Origin: Hydrangea macrophylla
Taxonomy: Eukaryota > Streptophyta > Magnoliopsida > Cornales > Hydrangeaceae
DNA length: 64,000 nucleotides
NCBI GenBank assembly: GCA_033977485.1
Contig: CM066992.1
Span: 102,126,140 to 102,190,139, forward strand
Direction of reading: 5' to 3'
Shown: piece by piece, positions 10,550 through 20,892 of the stretch
Layout: every line of letters starts with the position of its first letter
Numbering within the stretch: the stretch's first letter is position 1
The notes under the pieces: generated by a model
The model's database searches: none
What the model was told of the DNA's origin: nothing
What the model saw: the letters and a program-made list of their open reading frames with translations, nothing else
Program-made: the position numbers and the translations under genes

Positions 10550-10726
10550 AAAATGATAGGGATACACATCAAACGATACACTAAACGACACACCAGCTTT
10601 AAATACATATACCATGTGTTGTGTAAGTGATGCACAGAAAAGTTGAAAAATTCAAATAACACAGGGTACATGCATTTAAAACACAATGTGTCATTTGGTG
10701 TGTATCTCTATCATTGTTGTAACTCA
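10550..10726. mobile_element. Palindromic MITE (about 175 bp)
   Basis: The left end AATGATAGGGATACACATCA is mirrored by the right end, whose reverse complement reads CAATGATAGAGATACACACC. Similarity continues inward with mismatches around a GTGTTGTGTAAGTGATGCAC centre. It is unrelated in sequence to the neighbouring MITEs. Confidence 0.65.
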
Positions 10727-11090
10727 TTTGATAATTCGAGACAGACGATTAATGGCACAATTAAGAATGAGTAATGCTATGTTTTCCAAAAATTATTCTC
10801 AAAAATATTTCTCAACACATGTGACAGTGAAACCCTTTTTAATAATGATGGGATTACTTCAACATCAACCAATTAAAATTAACTGAGCCTACTACCATAT
10901 ATATCGTAAAATACTTTAAAAAAGAATTTAGAAATCATAGCTATACGCCAATACTCATTGAGAATTGTTTGCCAAATTTGCAAAGAAATGCGACCCACAT
11001 GTTTAATGAAGACATCCCTTCAACGTAAAAGGTCAAGTGGAGTTCACGTATTAATGAATGCATTAAATGCTCCATTGGAGTATATATATT

Positions 11091-11264
11091 GGGAGTAATA
11101 TTTGGGACACAACCTTCATACAATTTTCATACAATCTCTTTAAAAGATGTGTCTATCTCTCTCTTGTGATGTCACAGTGACACAGTGACACAGGAAAGAG
11201 ATAGACACATCTTTTGGAGAGGTTGTATGAAAATTATATGAAGGTTGTGCCCCAAATATTACCC
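11091..11264. mobile_element. Long-armed palindromic MITE
   Basis: Arms of about 68 bp: the left starts GGGAGTAATATTTGGGACAC, and the right, read inward, starts GGGTAATATTTGGGGCACAA. Both arms end in AGATGTGTCTATCTCT. The centre holds GTGACACAGTGACACAG. The flanks are ATATATT on both sides, a possible 7-bp target duplication, although the sequence is too simple to be sure. Confidence 0.8.
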
Positions 11265-14200
11265 ATATATTGGTCCAACAATATTACACACTCTCCTATG
11301 TTGGATTGAATACTCCACTAACTCATGAGTTAAAGATGACACATGGCATTGTTAATTGATTCTTTTTACCTTTGAGTATTGTGGATGCTCTTAAGAGGAA
11401 TGAAGTTACCCCAAAAAATACTAAGAGTAAAATAAAGAGTAAAGTTAGGTGTCCTTAAATGAGATATTTAAATTAAAAAATATTTTTATTCATTCAAAAA
11501 TTAATTTATTAATGTTCATTTAAGTATTTTATTGGCCTAATACAGTGGGAGCTAGAATTAAACATTATATATTTAATCATGTGTTCCATTATATTTGCCA
11601 ACGGGATGTTTGGGTAAGCATTGGTGAACCATTATTTGAGTGAGTAAAAATGTTCTATTTAAATTATTCACCTGCTCATATATATTCTCAAAATTATTCA
11701 TCAGTTATCAAACAAAGTTCGAATTAATTTCGCAAAATTACCACGACACATCAACATCTGAATTGTTTAGGTGCACAAATCCAATATACTTAGCATTTTC
11801 CAAAAATCAATCATATGCTTTGAATCTGTAAGAGAAAGATGCACAGGCCATCGCTCCCTCTAATAAACACTTACCTACATTTAATCCCCGCCTTTTTTTC
11901 TTCCAACCCCAAAAGTTTCTCAATTTTTTTTAACCAAAATGAACCTCACATACAAAATACTCGCGTCTTTCCCATTGTCAGCCAACTGGATCGCACGCTC
12001 TCCAAAACTTTTTTTTTTTTTTTATTTGCTTTACAAATTTCAATAATTCGTAATTTACAAAACAAAATAAATATTAATTTTTGAATTACAAAAATAAAAT
12101 AAAATTTTGCAGTTAAAAATCGAGTGTCAAAAAGAAATTTTTTTTTGTAAAATCGACACTACTTTCATTGCGTAAATCTCCAAAAGTTGGCCCAAATATT
12201 TAAAAAAAAAAAAAAAAAAACAAACAAACGAAAACAAAAACTAAAAACAAAAAATAAAAAACAAACTCCAAAATGGTCTTCAAGGCTGTTGGAGAATTAA
12301 ACAAAAAATAGCCGTTAGAAATTCAATCGATGAATCGACCCAAAATAAAAAGTGACTAAGATGAGGCGCAAAATGCTTTCTTAAGACAATATGCCCTTTA
12401 CAAGTAATACCCGGTGTAGTAAAAAATTTGACACGCCGTCTCCGAGATACAATAGTCCAACCACCCTTACTGTACGTCCATCAAATCTACACAACTTTAA
12501 CATGAAAAGAAATTTGCCCCTAATACATTCTTTTTCCAAACTTTGTATATAAAATGAATACAATATACAGTATGCTTATAGGCTTGCTGGAAGCAAAAGT
12601 CTTTTCATATAGAATGAAGGAAAAGACAAAAACCATATATAATATACACGTAGTTATATATAACTCCTTGACACAAAACTGAATGTGACATTTGAAAAGT
12701 TACATTAACACTTTTTAACAAAAGAATAAGTAATGGATAAAATTATGGAATTGTCACACCTGTTCCAAAAATTTATAGTTTTATCATGCATAATTGTAGA
12801 TTGAGAGGTTATCAATGTTAATTGATAATGGTGGATTGAGGTTGACTGTGAGTCAACGGTAAGGTGTCAGTGAGGACACAGGAGCATGGCAAGTTCATAT
12901 TGCATAATCATGAGTAAATGACATTTATGTGATTTAAATGTTATTTGACTTTATCTAGTATTTGTTGAATAGTAATTATACCTATGTAGTATAATTCTGG
13001 TAATTTGAATATGATAGTCATTTTGAGAACTGTGGTGAGAACGTGAGAGATACGTTAATTAAAAAGGTAGGTTGTGTAGAGATTCCACAGAATATAATTT
13101 TCGGACGTTATTTTGGACCCAAACGAAACTTAGTCGAAAACTTTTGAAAATTTTAGTTTTTACTCGTAAATGCATAAAATGGATGTGCGTAAAGTTTCGA
13201 GAGGTAATTAGAAGTTTGAGAAACTTACGGGGAGGTAAGCGTAAATTCCATAACTTTTGCCTATATATATAGATGAGGATGAGAATTCATTCTCATCCAA
13301 ATCCAAACAAATATCTAGAGAGAGGAGAGAGAAGGGAGATTTTGTAGCCACGGGCTTTGCGACGCCGATCGACGACCGTTCGTCTGTCAGATTTTCTCCA
13401 GATTTCAGATTTGAACTCGTGGAGGTAAGATCTACGTTTTGATACCACTTAGGCCGTGTTTGGCCAAGTTTTTGTAAAATCTTAATTTTTGGACTTTTGG
13501 GAAAAATCAGGTAAAACTTATAGGAATTGTACCAAATTCGAAATCCGACGTTTATTTAGCCCCCTAGACGATCCTTCAAAGTTTGAAGAGATTCGCACGA
13601 GGTATGAATTCTAGATCTATGAATGTCACGCCCCGACGTAGCATAAATAAGGAAAGCGTTTAATTTCCTTTATGGACCCGTAGGTCGCGACAGTTTGAAG
13701 GATCGATTCCGTCCCAAACGTTAAACAATAAAACATAATAATCAGAGTAAAGCAATCAAGGCTTACAAAAATTTTCTATCTTATTACATCTTATAAACCG
13801 GGGTCACTAAGGCACAAACCGCCTTGAAAATAAAATAATAGCTTAGTGTCTGTTACAGTCATCCTTAAAACAAAACAGTTTAAATCTCCAACAAATAAAC
13901 TTAATGCATAAAATAAACAGTTTCTCTTATTCCAAGGCGGCCATTCTCAATTTGCATAGTCGTATGATTCCTCCTGATTGTAACCTGAAAAGCCTGAACA
14001 CGAATGTCCAGGACGCATCAACGTCGTCAGCTTCAAGAAGCTGGTGAGTATTAAAAACGTGACTTTAAATGTAAAACATACCCATTTACCTTTTTCCATT
14101 ATTAAATTACAGAGAGAATTCACTTTATAAAACAACAAGGAATATAATAAAAGTTGTTCATTCATAAATACAGATACTCGTGAAATGAGACAATGCACCA

Positions 14201-14299
14201 CACTCCTCTCGCTGACTCTTTTCTCTCGACAGCCACAACAACCCACTATCCTACTCCTGGTATCTTTGAAACACTCAGATAGCCACACTTTAGCAACGG

Positions 14300-14560
14300 G
14301 GCGCCAGGGAGTGTCCAGTTTGCCTCACACTTTGGTCCGGGGTACCAGGGAGTGTCCAATGCCTCACACTTTGAATACCCTAACCGCCATGCAAATACCG
14401 GGGCAACCCCTCACACAGTATCCAGACTTGAGTTATCAGGGAGTGTCCGTAGGCCACACTTTAGCACTTCCATGGGTGCCAGGGAATGTCCGAGTTCGGC
14501 TTCACACACTTTAACGCTTCCATGGGCGTCAGGGAGTGTCCTTATTTGCCACCGTCGCAT
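14300..14560. repeat. Minisatellite of CAGGGAGTGTCC/CACACTTT units
   Basis: Units of about 40-55 bp share CCAGGGAGTGTCC, a short spacer, CACACTTTAGC and (C/G)CATGGG. About six copies occur in each LTR of element 1 (also 21569-21829) and in element 2. Some translate into spurious ORFs. Function unknown. Confidence 0.85.
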
Positions 14561-14586
14561 TTCAAAGATACCCTCTTCCACATTTT

Positions 14587-14690
14587 CAACCACAACCACA
14601 ACCACAACCACAACCACGACCACAACCACAACCACAACCACAAACTCATACTCAACCACAACCACAACCACAAACACAAACTCATACCCT
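14587..14690. repeat. (ACAACC)n hexamer tract in LTR
   Basis: About 14 imperfect ACAACC/CACAAC hexamers, duplicated in the other LTR at 21856-21959 and absent at the same place in both LTRs of element 2. It produces a His/Asn, Gln/Pro or poly-Thr reading depending on frame; none is a real protein. Confidence 0.9.
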
Positions 14691-14963
14691 TTCCACACTA
14701 CCATTACTCTTTTCCACACAGACTGACACCCATATGCATGTACCACTGACCCACATGAATGGTATGCACTTAAACAAAATGCAGAATTAAGGAATAACAC
14801 GCGTACGGGAATTAATGAGTCATACTACAACGTTTTAATCACTTAAACATAACCAAATAGAGTTCTGATCAACTAAATATTCCAAACAGAACCTTAACAG
14901 TACTAAAAAGTTGAACAAAACAGACCTTAAACACAAAACAGACAAAAACAGAAACTGCTCAAC

Positions 14964-15263
14964 CTCGCGCGCGCGGGCCGCTCGCGCGAAGGGTCGCTCG
15001 CGCGGGCCGCTCGCGCGATAAGTCCAAATTTCCTTTTATTAAAAACTTTTCTGTCTGCCTGAGGAAAGCAAGGTCGCGCGCGCGGATCGCTCGCGCGATG
15101 GGGTTCTCGCGCGACCCTCGCTCGCGCGATATGCCTAAATTCCTTTTTATATATATAAACTCTTCTGTCTGCCTGAGGGAGCATATCTCGCGCGCGCGGG
15201 TCGCTCGCGCGAGGGGTCGCTCGCGCGGGCCGCTCGCGCGATTCTCGCGCGCGCGATCGTGGC
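14964..15263. repeat. CGCGCG palindrome array in LTR
   Basis: Three clusters of TCGCGCGCGCGGGTCGCTCG-like sequence are separated by TTTCTGTCTGCCTGAGG spacers (14964-15022, 15073-15131, 15187-15267). They are very CpG-rich in otherwise AT-rich DNA. The second LTR has the same array at 22233-22536. Confidence 0.9.
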
Positions 15264-16594
15264 GCGAGATGAAGCTGAGGCTTCGTCTTCTTCCCCCAGA
15301 CTTCTCTGTTTCAGCAAAACAGGGGTCTTTTTGACCCATTTCAATTCTGTAAGCATATATGCCCTATTATATATGGATTTCTTTGTTTTTCAACAAGGAT
15401 TCCAAATATGAAATCAATTTTACAAGATTCAATCTATAGCTCCCAAATTTTATGAGTTTTCAAAAGATGTCAAAACTTCATTTTTAATATACTTTTCCAT
15501 ATGAACAAATTAGACTTTAAAACTTTGGGTATAACATATATGATGTGTAATCTATCATAATCATCTCCGAAAACAAGTTTTGGTTAAGTTTGAGAAATCT
15601 TGATTTTCAAGCCATGGAGTTCATACGTAAATCAACCATGGTGTTTTTACAAAATTAAACAAACACACAATAAATAGGCATGTAATTACATTCTTAGTGA
15701 GTTAGTAATACTCACTGAGATTAGAGATGGAAGTGTATGTTGAGAAAGATGAAGAATTAAGCAATCCCAAGTGATTCCTAGCTATGGTGGTTGAGCTCCT
15801 CTCTCTCTAAAATTCTGAAATTAACTCTCAAGCTCTCTCTCTCTGAATGTTTTGTGTGCAGAAACTGTAATGGGAGAGTGTAGAGGATGTATATGTAGAA
15901 TAACAAGTTGGAGAACTTGGGCTCCAAGTTCTTTGATGTTTACTCAACAATTGATTTGTTTTCCTAATTAACTAAAGGCTACATATACACTGATATACAT
16001 ACGTATATGCACAAATGTATAACCCACAGATTCTCCAAGAGACAAGCTAGATATGTAGGGGGTCAAGTTGAGTTGTTTGGCAATTTGGCTTATGGCACAA
16101 CATTTGCACATATAAGTTGTATGTTCCCAAACAAGGCACAAGGCAATCATTACTTGCCATAATTGGAAATAAAGCAAATGTCCAAATCGGTCACTTCCAA
16201 AATCTGTGGAAGTTCACACAGCAGGGACAGTTTTGAACATAAACTGGTATTTTCGGGGCGCGGTGGTCACCACAAAAATACAGGAATTCCATTTTAACGT
16301 AAGAATTGATTTTCTGGTTTTATAAAAATACTGATTGAGTCAATAGAAGTTATTTTCACCGTTTTGAAATACAGACTTTGAAATCCACACAGGTTTTACT
16401 AATTTTGTGAAATTGCAGTTTGGCCCCAAATAAAATTTAAATGTGAGTTAGATAAGAAATTAATATTCCAAACATGTGACTGAAAGTAAAATAAAAGCAG
16501 ACAATGTTAATTGAATTTAAATATGCCAATGCAATTACAAGTAAATTAAATATGGACATGAATTTCAAATTAAATGGAAATGCAGGTTATTACA

Positions 16595-16606
16595 CCCTTC
16601 CTCCCT
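16595..16606 (-). promoter_or_regulatory. Polypurine tract of element 1
   Basis: AGGGAGGAAGGG on the minus strand lies immediately inside the 3' LTR, the standard primer for plus-strand DNA synthesis. Confidence 0.9.
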
Positions 16607-16639
16607 TAAACAGGATTTCGTCCCCGAAATCAAGACTGA

Positions 16640-19600
16640 CTAATCCTGAAATAACTCCGGGTACTTCTTCCTCATCTCAGCTTCAACTTCCCACGAGGCT
16701 TCGTTCTCGTCATGGTGATTCCACTGAACTTTCACCAATGGAATATCCTTATTCCTCAGCTTCTTGATACTCTGATCCAGAATCTTCACAGGTCTCTCTT
16801 TGAAAGAAATGTTATGACTCGTCTCAATGTCGTCATAACTAACCACGTGCGAGGGGTCTCGTATGTATTTCCTCAACATACTTACGTGAAACACGTTGTG
16901 AACCCCAGACATCTTCGGTGGTAGCGCCAGTCGATAAGCTACTTTCCCGACTCGTTCCAAAATCTCAAACGGTCCTATGAAACGCGGAGCTAACTTTCCT
17001 CTCTTGAGACCGAAACGTACTACTCCTCGTGTCGGTGAAACTTTAAGAAGTACGTGATTTCCAACACTAAACTCCAAATCCTTCCGTCGTCGATCAGCAT
17101 AACTCTTATACCGGCTCTGAGCGGTTCTCATCCTCTCCTTGACCAAAGTAATCTTCTCATTGGTTTCTCTTACCAAATCTGGTCCCAACAACTCCGTATC
17201 CCCAACTTCTGCCCAACACCAAGGGGAACGACATGGTCGTCCGTACAATGCTTCGAACGGAGCCATACCGATACTCGTGTGGTAACTGTTGTTATAGGCG
17301 AACTCAACCAACGGCAAGTGCGTCTCCCAAGATTCTTCAAAATCGATCACACAAGCCCTGAGCATATCTTCCATGATCTGATTAACACGCTCAGTTTGTC
17401 CATCTGTCTGAGGGTGAAAAGCAGTGCTCATCTTGAGCGAAGTTCCCATAGCTTCTTGCAGACTTTCCCAAAATCCAGAAGTAAAACGTGCGTCACGGTC
17501 TGACACAATTGACACAGGTGCACCGTGAAGTCGCACAACTTGTTGTATGTACATCCGGCTCATCTTCTCTACCGGGTATGTCATACTATAAGCAATGAAA
17601 TGAGCCGACTTCGTCAATCGATCCACGATTACCCAAATAGCGTCATCATTCTGCAGCGATCGAGGTAATCCTACTACAAAATCCATCGTAATGTGTTCCC
17701 ACTTCCAACCAGGGATAGGTAGCGGTTGCAACAATCCTGACGGTCTCTGATGTTCAGCTTTGACTTGCTGACACGTCAAACACTTGGATACGAATTCGGC
17801 CACGTCTCTCTTCATACCTCCCCACCAGAAATTTCTCTTCAGATCTTTATACATCTTCGTTCCTCCCGGGTGAACTGTATATTTTGACTTATGCGCTTCT
17901 TCCAGGATATCCCTCCTAAGCTCTTCATTACCTGGCACACATAATCTATTTCTGCATCGATATCCTCCATCGGCTCCCACCTTCCATTCTGTCGGGTCTT
18001 TCTCTGACATCTTCATGAACCATGTCTGAAACTTCTCATCCTCTTTCTGTGCTCCAATAATGCGGTCGATAAGAACAGGCTGTAGGATAAGACATCTGAA
18101 CAATTGTCCTTCTCCTTCTTCAGCACTCTGTACATCGAACTCCGCCAAGGTCTCCAACGCTCGCCATTCTCTAACCATCAAAGAGACGATCGTCTCACGA
18201 GTCTGTCGACTCAACGCATCAGCGACCACATTGGCTTTACCCGGGTGGTATTCTAACGTGAAGTCATAATCTTTGATCAGCTCCATCCATCTGCGCTGCC
18301 TCATGTTCAACTCTTTTTGTGTGAACAAATACTTCAGGCTCTTGTGATCGGAGAACAAATCAAACTTCTCACCATAGAGATAGTGTCTCCAAATCTTGAG
18401 TGCAAATACTACTGCCGCCAACTCCAAATCATGAATGGGATAGTTCAACTCATTCAGCTTCAGCTGTCTAGATCCATAGGCTATAACTCTGCCATCTTGC
18501 ATAAGTACACACCCTAACCCTTGATATGATGCGTCACTAAAGATAGTGAACTTCTCATCAGGCTTGGGTATTGCTAGTACCGGTGCGGTAGTGAGTCTCT
18601 CTTTCGACTCTAGAAAGGCTCGCTCATGCTTCTCTGTCCATTCGAACTTCAAATTCTTCTTCGTCAACCCAGTTAAAGGTGCTGCTATTTTTGAGAATCC
18701 CTCCACGAATCTCCTGTAATAGCCTGCGAGTCCAAGAAAACTCCGAACTTCTGTAGGGTTGCTCGGCCTAACCCAGTTTGACACAGCATCGGTCTTGGAC
18801 GAATCCACTGAAATTCCTTGAGATGACACCTTGTGTCCTAAAAACTTCACTTCTTGCAACCAGAACTCATACTTACTGAACTTGGCATACAAGTGGTGGT
18901 CCTTAAGCGTCTGCATCGCAATCTGAAGATGTTGCTCGTGTTCTTCTCCTGACTTAGAATAGATCAAAATATCATCAATAAAGACGATGACAAACTGATC
19001 TAAATAAGGCTTGAACACTCTGTTCATCAAATCCATAAACACTGCCGGGGCGTTCGTCATTCCAAATGGCATTACCAGAAACTCATAATGACCATATCGG
19101 GTTCTGAAAGCAGTCTTAGGTATGTCTTCCTTTCGTACCCTCAACTGATGATATCCCGACCTTAGGTCGATCTTGGAAAATGTCGTAGCTCCTTGAAGTT
19201 GATCAAACAAATCGTCAATCCGAGGCAGGGGATACTTGTTCTTGATAGTCACGCGGTTCAATTCTCTGTAGTCGATACACAATCTGAGCGTACCGTCCTT
19301 CTTCTTCACGAATAACACCGGTGCTCCCCAAGGAGATGTACTTGGACGTACAAAACCTAGGTTCTCGAGCTCTTGAACTTGTTCCTTCAATTCCAGCAGT
19401 TCGGTAGGGGCCATTCTGTAGGGAACCTTGGTGATTGGTACGGTACCCGGTATAAGCTCAATGCAGAACTCTATACTTCTCTCGGGCGGCAAACCAGAAA
19501 CGTCTTCAAACACTTCTTCGAAGTCCTTGACTACAGGTATAGATGACGCTGTCACCTCTGTACTGACGACTTCGATGTTGGCTAAGCATCTCGTGAGGAA

Positions 19601-19885
19601 CATATCTCCCGTAGGGTTACATTGAAAATCAAAGGGTTGATTCTCATAGTCGGGGAATGTAATTCTCTTCCTCGCACAATCCAACTTCACTTGATTCTGA
19701 GAGAGCCAATCCATTCCTAGGATTATGTCAAACTCCTTCATTGATAGGACAATCAACCTAGCAGGGATTTCACGGTCTCCTAACCGTAAGGGGAAATCCT
19801 TGCATACGTGTCCTAATCTGACTGCAGCTCCTAGTGGCGAAGTAGCCTTCAAAGCTTTCTCTAAGCGATGAGGTAAAATACCCAA
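16640..19885 (-). CDS. pol: Chromovirus pol polyprotein, N-terminally truncated
   Basis: An open frame of 1,081 codons. It starts inside the retropepsin domain, after the missing D-T/S-G active site (first residues [10 protein letters not shown], then [10 protein letters not shown] near residue 55). Reverse transcriptase follows ([20 protein letters not shown]; catalytic FIDD near residue 300), then RNase H ([13 protein letters not shown]), an integrase HHCC finger ([10 protein letters not shown] ... CLTCQQVK), a DDE core ([28 protein letters not shown]), and a C-terminal chromodomain (about residues 1020-1075, ending ELFQD). RT, RNase H and integrase motifs all look intact. The true start is lost through a deletion at about 19881-19890, so the annotated Met is only the first in the open frame. 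It would need Gag and protease from another copy. Confidence 0.93.
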   Translation of the reverse strand: MGILPHRLEKALKATSPLGAAVRLGHVCKDFPLRLGDREIPARLIVLSMKEFDIILGMDWLSQNQVKLDCARKRITFPDYENQPFDFQCNPTGDMFLTRCLANIEVVSTEVTASSIPVVKDFEEVFEDVSGLPPERSIEFCIELIPGTVPITKVPYRMAPTELLELKEQVQELENLGFVRPSTSPWGAPVLFVKKKDGTLRLCIDYRELNRVTIKNKYPLPRIDDLFDQLQGATTFSKIDLRSGYHQLRVRKEDIPKTAFRTRYGHYEFLVMPFGMTNAPAVFMDLMNRVFKPYLDQFVIVFIDDILIYSKSGEEHEQHLQIAMQTLKDHHLYAKFSKYEFWLQEVKFLGHKVSSQGISVDSSKTDAVSNWVRPSNPTEVRSFLGLAGYYRRFVEGFSKIAAPLTGLTKKNLKFEWTEKHERAFLESKERLTTAPVLAIPKPDEKFTIFSDASYQGLGCVLMQDGRVIAYGSRQLKLNELNYPIHDLELAAVVFALKIWRHYLYGEKFDLFSDHKSLKYLFTQKELNMRQRRWMELIKDYDFTLEYHPGKANVVADALSRQTRETIVSLMVREWRALETLAEFDVQSAEEGEGQLFRCLILQPVLIDRIIGAQKEDEKFQTWFMKMSEKDPTEWKVGADGGYRCRNRLCVPGNEELRRDILEEAHKSKYTVHPGGTKMYKDLKRNFWWGGMKRDVAEFVSKCLTCQQVKAEHQRPSGLLQPLPIPGWKWEHITMDFVVGLPRSLQNDDAIWVIVDRLTKSAHFIAYSMTYPVEKMSRMYIQQVVRLHGAPVSIVSDRDARFTSGFWESLQEAMGTSLKMSTAFHPQTDGQTERVNQIMEDMLRACVIDFEESWETHLPLVEFAYNNSYHTSIGMAPFEALYGRPCRSPWCWAEVGDTELLGPDLVRETNEKITLVKERMRTAQSRYKSYADRRRKDLEFSVGNHVLLKVSPTRGVVRFGLKRGKLAPRFIGPFEILERVGKVAYRLALPPKMSGVHNVFHVSMLRKYIRDPSHVVSYDDIETSHNISFKERPVKILDQSIKKLRNKDIPLVKVQWNHHDENEASWEVEAEMRKKYPELFQD

Positions 19886-20180
19886 GGGTAGCTAACCTCC
19901 TCTTGTCCATCTCATTGTACTGAACAACGTCGAACATGCGGCCCATCCTTCTCAACCACTGTTCCGCTTTCCAGGGCTCCGCGGTACCCGCAAACTACTC
20001 GGGCCTGAGCGCACGGAATCTCTCCAGCAGCTAATCTCCAGTTTGGCGGTCTCGTTGGTTTTCATTCGCATTACTAACCCTCTTGAGACGTTTGACGAAG
20101 GCTTCAAACATTTCTGTGGAACCGGCAGCCAAAGGTGCCTCCTTATTTAAATTGCTGTTCCTCCTTGGTCTCCCAGCCAT
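19886..20180 (-). pseudogene. gag: gag remnant of element 1
   Basis: From the ATG at 20178-20180 (MAGRPRRNSN) the frame matches the Gag N-terminus of element 2 (MAGRPRRNRN at 37649). TAG stops occur at codon 50 (20031-20033) and codon 62 (19995-19997); at the latter, element 2 has CAG (Gln). After DKRRLAT the sequence jumps into protease-domain DNA in a different frame, so the capsid, zinc knuckles and protease active site are missing. Compared with element 2, about 0.9 kb is gone. No Gag can be made from this copy. Confidence 0.88.
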
Positions 20181-20866
20181 TCTTAATGCATGATAATGAT
20201 AACAAAATGATGATCATGCATGAAGCAGTAACATAAGGTAGTTTAAACAATGACGACATCCAAAAAGAGTAAATATCACTATATCACATACTCGTATAAT
20301 ATCATAAGCATATAATAAAATCCAAATAAGCAACATATATCAAGTACACATAATACACTAAACACGCAGTCGAACTAGGGCTATCTAATAGCAAGGAGGT
20401 CGTATTCTTATTCTTGTTCTCCATACTCTAGGCTGTGGGCCATGCTGACTGTTCCGAGATTTGACTCAGGAGGTTCGTCAGTGCCTAAGCTATTTATGAG
20501 GGCTATGGTATGTCTTAACTCCTTAGAAGCTCGGCTACTATCTGTCTGTAGGGGCATCATAAGTTACGACCATCTCGGCTAATTCTAAATGGATACGTCT
20601 GAAGATATATGGAGACTGCTATCATTCTTTGTCGATGTGACAAGACATTCGTGTAATCGTCTCTATGACGAAACCAATCTAGAATTCAAGTTCTAAACTA
20701 AGGACAAACGTTGCTAACCAACTAAAAACTAAAACTTAGTTGTTCGGTAAGCCTAAATTTGGTAAATCAGACTCGACTTAACTTGATTGTATAGCTTAGT
20801 AAAAACCTAAAGTTAATCTATATCACTAATCTGTGGCGTGAATAACCGAGCCTGGCTAAACTAGAT
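20181..20866 (-). other. Untranslated leader of element 1
   Basis: About 0.7 kb between the primer site and the gag remnant, shorter than the 1.15-kb leader of element 2. Short frames such as one reading NSLGTDEPPESNLGT (about 20420-20540, minus) are interrupted; no gene is supported. Confidence 0.5.
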
Positions 20867-20884
20867 AACCTGGCTCTGATACCA
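20867..20884 (-). promoter_or_regulatory. Primer-binding site, initiator tRNA-Met
   Basis: TGGTATCAGAGCCAGGTT on the minus strand, beginning nine bases inside the 5' LTR, complements the 3' end of initiator tRNA-Met. Confidence 0.92.
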
Positions 20885-20892
20885 CTAAATCC

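Larger units (their letters stand above)
9611..12746. other. AT-rich intergenic DNA with MITEs
   Basis: No coding sequence is supported; ORFs here are short and low-complexity. Three palindromic MITEs are listed separately (10277-10430, 10550-10726, 11091-11264). The rest, including poly(A/T) tracts near 12000 and 12210, holds nothing recognised. Confidence 0.5.
13624..16594 (-). repeat. 3' LTR of element 1
   Basis: In sense (minus) orientation it reads TGTAATAACCTGC ... CGGGGCGTGACA. It carries, from left to right on plus, an array of CAGGGAGTGTCC units (about 14300-14560), an ACAACC hexamer tract (about 14587-14690) and a CGCGCG-rich palindromic array (about 14964-15263). A TATA-like element is inferred near 15885-15895 (minus), so these arrays would be transcribed downstream of the start. 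Confidence 0.95.

Noticed and set aside
14352..14800. Poly-Thr, poly-Val and His-Asn repeat ORFs in LTRs (also 21621-22069)
   Set aside because: All frames stay open because of the ACAACC hexamer tract; they lie in an LTR and are duplicated only because the LTR is.
14927..15356. Arg/Ala-rich ORFs on both strands of the CG-rich LTR array (also 22196-22625)
   Set aside because: The CGCGCG palindromes lack stop codons in several frames; no domain or start context supports coding.
17054..17503. Plus-strand ORFs opposite the chromovirus pol
   Set aside because: They are shadows of the 1,081-codon minus-strand pol frame with its clear RT/IN motifs.
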